From positions 1 to 64,000 of the forward strand of contig CAYVGI010000003.1 of assembly GCA_964451095.1 (NCBI GenBank): a DNA stretch of 64,000 bases, read 5' to 3'. This DNA comes from DAOTTY01 sp964451095 (lineage in GTDB: Bacteria; Chloroflexota; Anaerolineae; Aggregatilineales; Phototrophicaceae). Positions 61,084 to 64,000 of this stretch are shown one piece after another; position 1 is the stretch's first letter, and every line of letters begins with the position of its first letter. Below the pieces are notes generated by a model. The model made no database searches. It was given only the letters and a program-made list of their open reading frames with translations, and was not told the DNA's origin. Made by a program: the position numbers and the translations under genes.

Positions 61084-61122
61084 GACAGACTGCAAAGTAG
61101 CTGAGAGAAGACGAGCCTGCTC

Positions 61123-62493
61123 ATGTTTGAGAGTTTGAGCCAACGCCTACAAAATACCCTGGAGGGCTTAGGGCGCAGTGGCAAGTTAACGGAAAAAGAC
61201 GTTAACGACGCCATGCGCGAAGTACGCATGGCACTGCTAGAAGCAGACGTTGCGCTGCCAGTCGTCAAGGACTTCGTCAAGCGCGTCAAAGAGCGTGCCA
61301 TCGGCACAGAAATCCTCAAGAGCCTGAACCCAAGCCAGCAGGTCATCAAGATCGTCCACGAGGAGCTAAACGATACGCTCGGCGAACCGGGACGCTTGAA
61401 CTTCTCTGGCGGGCAGCCCCCCCATGTGATCATGCTCGTGGGTCTGCAAGGTTCCGGTAAAACGACCACCGCCGCCAAGCTCGCGGTGCACCTGCGCAAA
61501 GAAGGGCGCAAACCGTTCATGATCGCGGCGGACACGTACCGCCCGGCAGCGGTCGATCAGCTCGTTACGCTTGCCAAGCAGGTTGACGTGCCCTTCTACG
61601 AGGAAGGCACGACCAGCAAGCCCGAAGCGATTGCCCAGAACGGCTTACGAGCGGCAAAGACCGCAGGCGCAAATGTCGTCATCCTGGACACGGCGGGGCG
61701 TTTGCAAATTGACGATAACCTGATGGGCGAGCTAGAGCGCATTAAGGCAGAGGTCAACCCCATCGAAATCCTGCTGGTTGCAGACGCGATGACCGGTCAG
61801 GAAGCGGTCAACATCGCCAGCGGCTTTAACGAGCGCGTCGGCGTGACCGGGCTGGTGCTCACCAAGATCGACGGTGACGCCCGTGGTGGTGCGGCAATCT
61901 CCATGCGTGCAGTAACCGGTGTGCCCATCAAGTTCCTGGGTACTGGCGAGAAAATCAGCGGATTAGAGATTTTCCACCCAGACCGTCTCGTTGACCGCAT
62001 CCTGGGCATGGGCGACGTAATGACGCTCATCGAAAAGGCGGAGGAACTCTACCAGGAAGAAGAAGCAGAGGCGCTTTCCGAGCGGCTGATGCGCAACGAG
62101 TTCACCTTGCAGGACTACCTGGAACAGCTTCAAAAAGTCCAGCAAATGGGGTCGTTTACCCAGATCATGGGCATGATCCCCGGCATGAACAAGCTCGCCA
62201 AGCAGATCGACCCGCAGGACGCGGAGAAACGCCTGAAGAAAACCAAGGCGATCATCCAATCTATGACGCCGGACGAGCGCCGCAAGCCCAAGATACTCAA
62301 CGCCAGCCGCAAAAAGCGCATTGCACGCGGCAGTGGTGTGCAGGTACGTGACGTGAATGACCTCGTCAAGCAGTACCGCACCATGCAAAAGATGATGAAG
62401 CAAATGCGCAAGGGCGGCTTCCAGAACATCCCAGGCATCGGCGACATGATGGGCGGCGGGCGTAACGGGCGCGGTGGCTTCCCGTTCAACTAA
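61123..62493 (+). CDS. ffh: Signal recognition particle GTPase Ffh (SRP54)
   Basis: Ffh binds signal sequences of nascent membrane and secreted proteins and delivers ribosomes to FtsY. The 456-residue protein has the N domain, the G domain with GLQGSGKTT (107-115), the DTAGR and TKIDG motifs, and a Met-rich M domain (about 300-430). The tail is Gly/Arg-rich (GGGRNGRGGFPFN). It is full length. The 4.5S RNA gene was not seen nearby. Confidence 0.96.
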   Translation: MFESLSQRLQNTLEGLGRSGKLTEKDVNDAMREVRMALLEADVALPVVKDFVKRVKERAIGTEILKSLNPSQQVIKIVHEELNDTLGEPGRLNFSGGQPPHVIMLVGLQGSGKTTTAAKLAVHLRKEGRKPFMIAADTYRPAAVDQLVTLAKQVDVPFYEEGTTSKPEAIAQNGLRAAKTAGANVVILDTAGRLQIDDNLMGELERIKAEVNPIEILLVADAMTGQEAVNIASGFNERVGVTGLVLTKIDGDARGGAAISMRAVTGVPIKFLGTGEKISGLEIFHPDRLVDRILGMGDVMTLIEKAEELYQEEEAEALSERLMRNEFTLQDYLEQLQKVQQMGSFTQIMGMIPGMNKLAKQIDPQDAEKRLKKTKAIIQSMTPDERRKPKILNASRKKRIARGSGVQVRDVNDLVKQYRTMQKMMKQMRKGGFQNIPGIGDMMGGGRNGRGGFPFN

Positions 62494-62538
62494 CTTTGCA
62501 AATGCACGACCGAAGCAAATTTATCGTACAACTGCTGC

Positions 62539-62571
62539 CCCGCGTGCTGCGCGGGAGCGTGTTTTAAGGAG
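62539..62571 (+). promoter_or_regulatory. Hairpin and RBS upstream of rpsP
   Basis: A 6-bp GC stem (62539-62544 with 62550-62555) precedes TTTT and a strong RBS AAGGAG (62566-62571). It may attenuate or end ffh transcripts. Confidence 0.35.
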
Positions 62572-62582
62572 CAAGCAACACA

Positions 62583-62993
62583 ATGGTAAAAATCCGTTTT
62601 CAGCGCGTAGGGCTCAAACGCCAGCCCAGCTACCGTATCGTCGTGATGGACAGCCGCAGGGCACGCAACGCTCGGGTGATCGAGAACATCGGGCACCACA
62701 ACCCCCGCACCCGCCCGGAGACAAACGTGGTCAAGGAAGAACGTGCCCTCTACTGGCTCAGCGTCGGCGCACAGCCCACCGAAGCAGTTCAGCGCGTCCT
62801 ACAGGCAACCGGCACGTGGGATCGCTTCCAGCGGTTGCGCGGCGGTGAGGAGATGGAAGCACTCGTCACAGAGGCAGAGCAGCAGCTCGCAGAGGCAGAG
62901 CCGATAAGCGGGAAAACCGCCTACCCCGCACCCGCCGCTGGCGAGAGCAAAATCAAGGCGAAGGAAGCTGCCGCCGAGGGTGAAGAGGGTTAG
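62583..62993 (+). CDS. rpsP: 30S ribosomal protein S16 with C-terminal extension
   Basis: S16 is a small-subunit protein needed for 30S assembly. VKIRFQRVGLKRQPSYRIVVMDSR at the start is diagnostic. At 136 residues it is about 45-50 longer than usual, with a Glu/Ala/Lys-rich tail (about 88-136). rpsP followed by a KH protein and rimM is the classical order. Confidence 0.95.
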   Translation: MVKIRFQRVGLKRQPSYRIVVMDSRRARNARVIENIGHHNPRTRPETNVVKEERALYWLSVGAQPTEAVQRVLQATGTWDRFQRLRGGEEMEALVTEAEQQLAEAEPISGKTAYPAPAAGESKIKAKEAAAEGEEG

Positions 62994-62999
62994 CCAACC

Positions 63000-63314
63000 A
63001 TGGGTCGCCGTCGCAACAACAACCGCAGCCCAAACCGCAGCCGGGGCGGCTCTCGTGGTAACAACCGCCGTGTGCCTTCCACGCGGCGGCAAGAGGCACT
63101 CATCGTGTACATCGCACAGCGCCTGGTAGACGAACCTGACCAGGTGCAAATCGCCCGCCGCGTAGATGGTGGTACCGTCGTGCTGGAACTAACCGTCGCG
63201 CCAGATGATGTCGGGCGTGTGATCGGCAAAAATGGGCGCGTTGCAGAGGCAATGCGCAAACTGATGGGCGTTATCACCCACCCACGCGACCGCATCATCT
63301 TGAAAATCCTGTAG
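63000..63314 (+). CDS. khpA: KH-domain RNA-binding protein (KhpA/YlqC type)
   Basis: The 104-residue protein has an Arg/Asn/Ser-rich N-terminus (1-30) not found in most family members, then a KH domain with VGRVIGKNGRVAEAMRKLM, which contains the GxxG loop (GKNG). KhpA binds RNA and affects cell size in some Firmicutes. The gene starts six bases after rpsP. Confidence 0.9.
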   Translation: MGRRRNNNRSPNRSRGGSRGNNRRVPSTRRQEALIVYIAQRLVDEPDQVQIARRVDGGTVVLELTVAPDDVGRVIGKNGRVAEAMRKLMGVITHPRDRIILKIL

Positions 63315-63357
63315 GTCTCTCGCTGCTAAGCCCGCCCCCAACCAACGCCCCCCATTC

Positions 63358-63876
63358 CTGCTCATTGGGCAAATCTTGCGCCCACACGGAGTGCGGGGCG
63401 AACTTAAGATGCGTATTCTTACGGGCTACCCGGAACGGGTCGGCAAGCTGGCACACGTCTTCCTGGGCAGCGGTGTGGACGATAACAAAGCCACAAGCTA
63501 CACCGTGAAGGGGATGCGCCTGCATCAAAAGTACGGGTTGCTCACCCTCAAAGAGATCCCAGACCGCAATGCCGCCGACCGCCTGCGAGACCTGTTTGTG
63601 ATGGTGCGCCTGGAAGATGCCGTCCCGCTAGAAGACGATGAGTTTTACGTTTACGAACTCATTGGGCTGCGCGTGGAAACAGAGGCGGGCTATGTGCTGG
63701 GCGAGATTACCAGCATCATCGAAACGGGTGCCAACGACGTTTACGTGATTGACTCCCCGGAGCACGGCGAGGTATTGTTCCCCGCCATAGACGACACAGT
63801 TATCGACCACGACATCGAAAACGGCGTCGTGCTGGTGAACATCCCCGATGGACTGCTGCCGGAAAAGAAACAATAG
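63358..63876 (+). CDS. rimM: Ribosome maturation factor RimM, start codon unclear
   Basis: RimM assists maturation of the 30S head, near S19. The open frame begins after a stop at 63301-63303 and includes a family-typical first strand, LLIGQILRPHGVRGELKMR. The only standard start codon in frame is TTG at 63376, which would remove LLIGQI. A CTG at 63358 or ATT at 63364 would keep it; CTG is listed here as the best guess. The PRC-barrel part (DEFYVYELIGLRVETEAGYVLG) and NDVYVI, FPAIDDTV follow. The end, DGLLPEKKQ, is short. No RBS is obvious for any choice. Confidence 0.85.
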   Translation: MLIGQILRPHGVRGELKMRILTGYPERVGKLAHVFLGSGVDDNKATSYTVKGMRLHQKYGLLTLKEIPDRNAADRLRDLFVMVRLEDAVPLEDDEFYVYELIGLRVETEAGYVLGEITSIIETGANDVYVIDSPEHGEVLFPAIDDTVIDHDIENGVVLVNIPDGLLPEKKQ

Positions 63877-63945
63877 CGCCGCATAAAAACCACAGCCCCC
63901 ATGTAAGAAAACAATAGATTCCTGTCGTCAATTTCTCGGAATTGC

Positions 63946-63975
63946 TTGACATTTGCGAAAAAGCGTTGATATGCT
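63946..63975 (+). promoter_or_regulatory. Promoter for a gene off the right edge
   Basis: A perfect -35 TTGACA (63946-63951) and TATGCT (63970-63975), 18-base spacer, lie in the 124-base stretch after rimM. No other feature was seen there; trmD, the usual next gene, does not begin inside the window. Confidence 0.6.
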
Positions 63976-64000
63976 GTTCGCGTATGTTTACGTACTCGGA

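Overview
The window reads as a chromosomal segment of a Chloroflexota bacterium, most likely class Anaerolineae. This is inferred from gene content and style: several exported DUF4397 proteins, Thr/Pro-rich stalks on envelope proteins, an FhaA/FhaB/RodA locus, a baseplate-J-like gene next to ruvX and mltG, and ribosomal proteins with tails. It is moderately GC-rich and densely coded, with about 53 genes. No gene-free stretch exceeds 300 bases except the 100-base run of N at 18425-18524, which is a scaffold gap. I found no tRNA, rRNA, CRISPR array, insertion sequence or prophage.

Layout. 80-11917: a peptide-type ABC binding protein, an orphan CoA-transferase-like subunit, a secreted alkaline-phosphatase-fold protein, RtcB RNA ligase, a cyclic-nucleotide-binding protein, two adjacent exported DUF4397 proteins, TyrS and an orphan CpaF-like ATPase. 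12080-18424: AlaS, then the baseplate-J-like protein, RuvX, MltG and a binding lipoprotein cut by the gap. 18525-29995: pyrimidine nucleoside phosphorylase (cut by the gap), an NnrU-like membrane protein, a DsbA-like thioredoxin, MtnA, a second CpaF-like ATPase, nicotinate phosphoribosyltransferase, a PfkB kinase, AhcY and a DUF4397-SH3 protein.

30059-45130 is a surface-glycan region. It holds two GT39-like membrane proteins, a DUF4397 lipoprotein, two sugar-nucleotide enzymes that fit GDP-D-rhamnose synthesis (reductase and Gmd), TatD, GT2 and GT4 glycosyltransferases, a YfhO-like protein and an O-antigen-ligase-like protein. 45332-46382 is rpsF-ssb-rpsR, followed by a PpiC-type foldase.

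48028-53684 is a compact cell-wall operon: fhaA, fhaB, an SDR, mtnP, rodA/ftsW and a penicillin-binding-protein homologue. That last protein has lost all three catalytic motifs and is the most striking observation here. A PHP phosphoesterase, a YbhN-like membrane protein, a C39 peptidase-TPR protein, MurJ, a metallo-beta-lactamase-fold hydrolase, a small phosphoglycerate-mutase-like metalloenzyme and a flavin reductase follow. The window ends with ffh, rpsP, a KH protein and rimM; rimM lacks an ordinary start codon.

Themes: envelope building (RodA, MltG, MurJ, the glycan genes), recycling of S-adenosylmethionine by-products (MtnA, MtnP, AhcY and possibly the PfkB kinase), and translation. A promoter signature GCTANAAT recurs, in three cases exactly 47 bases before the start codon.
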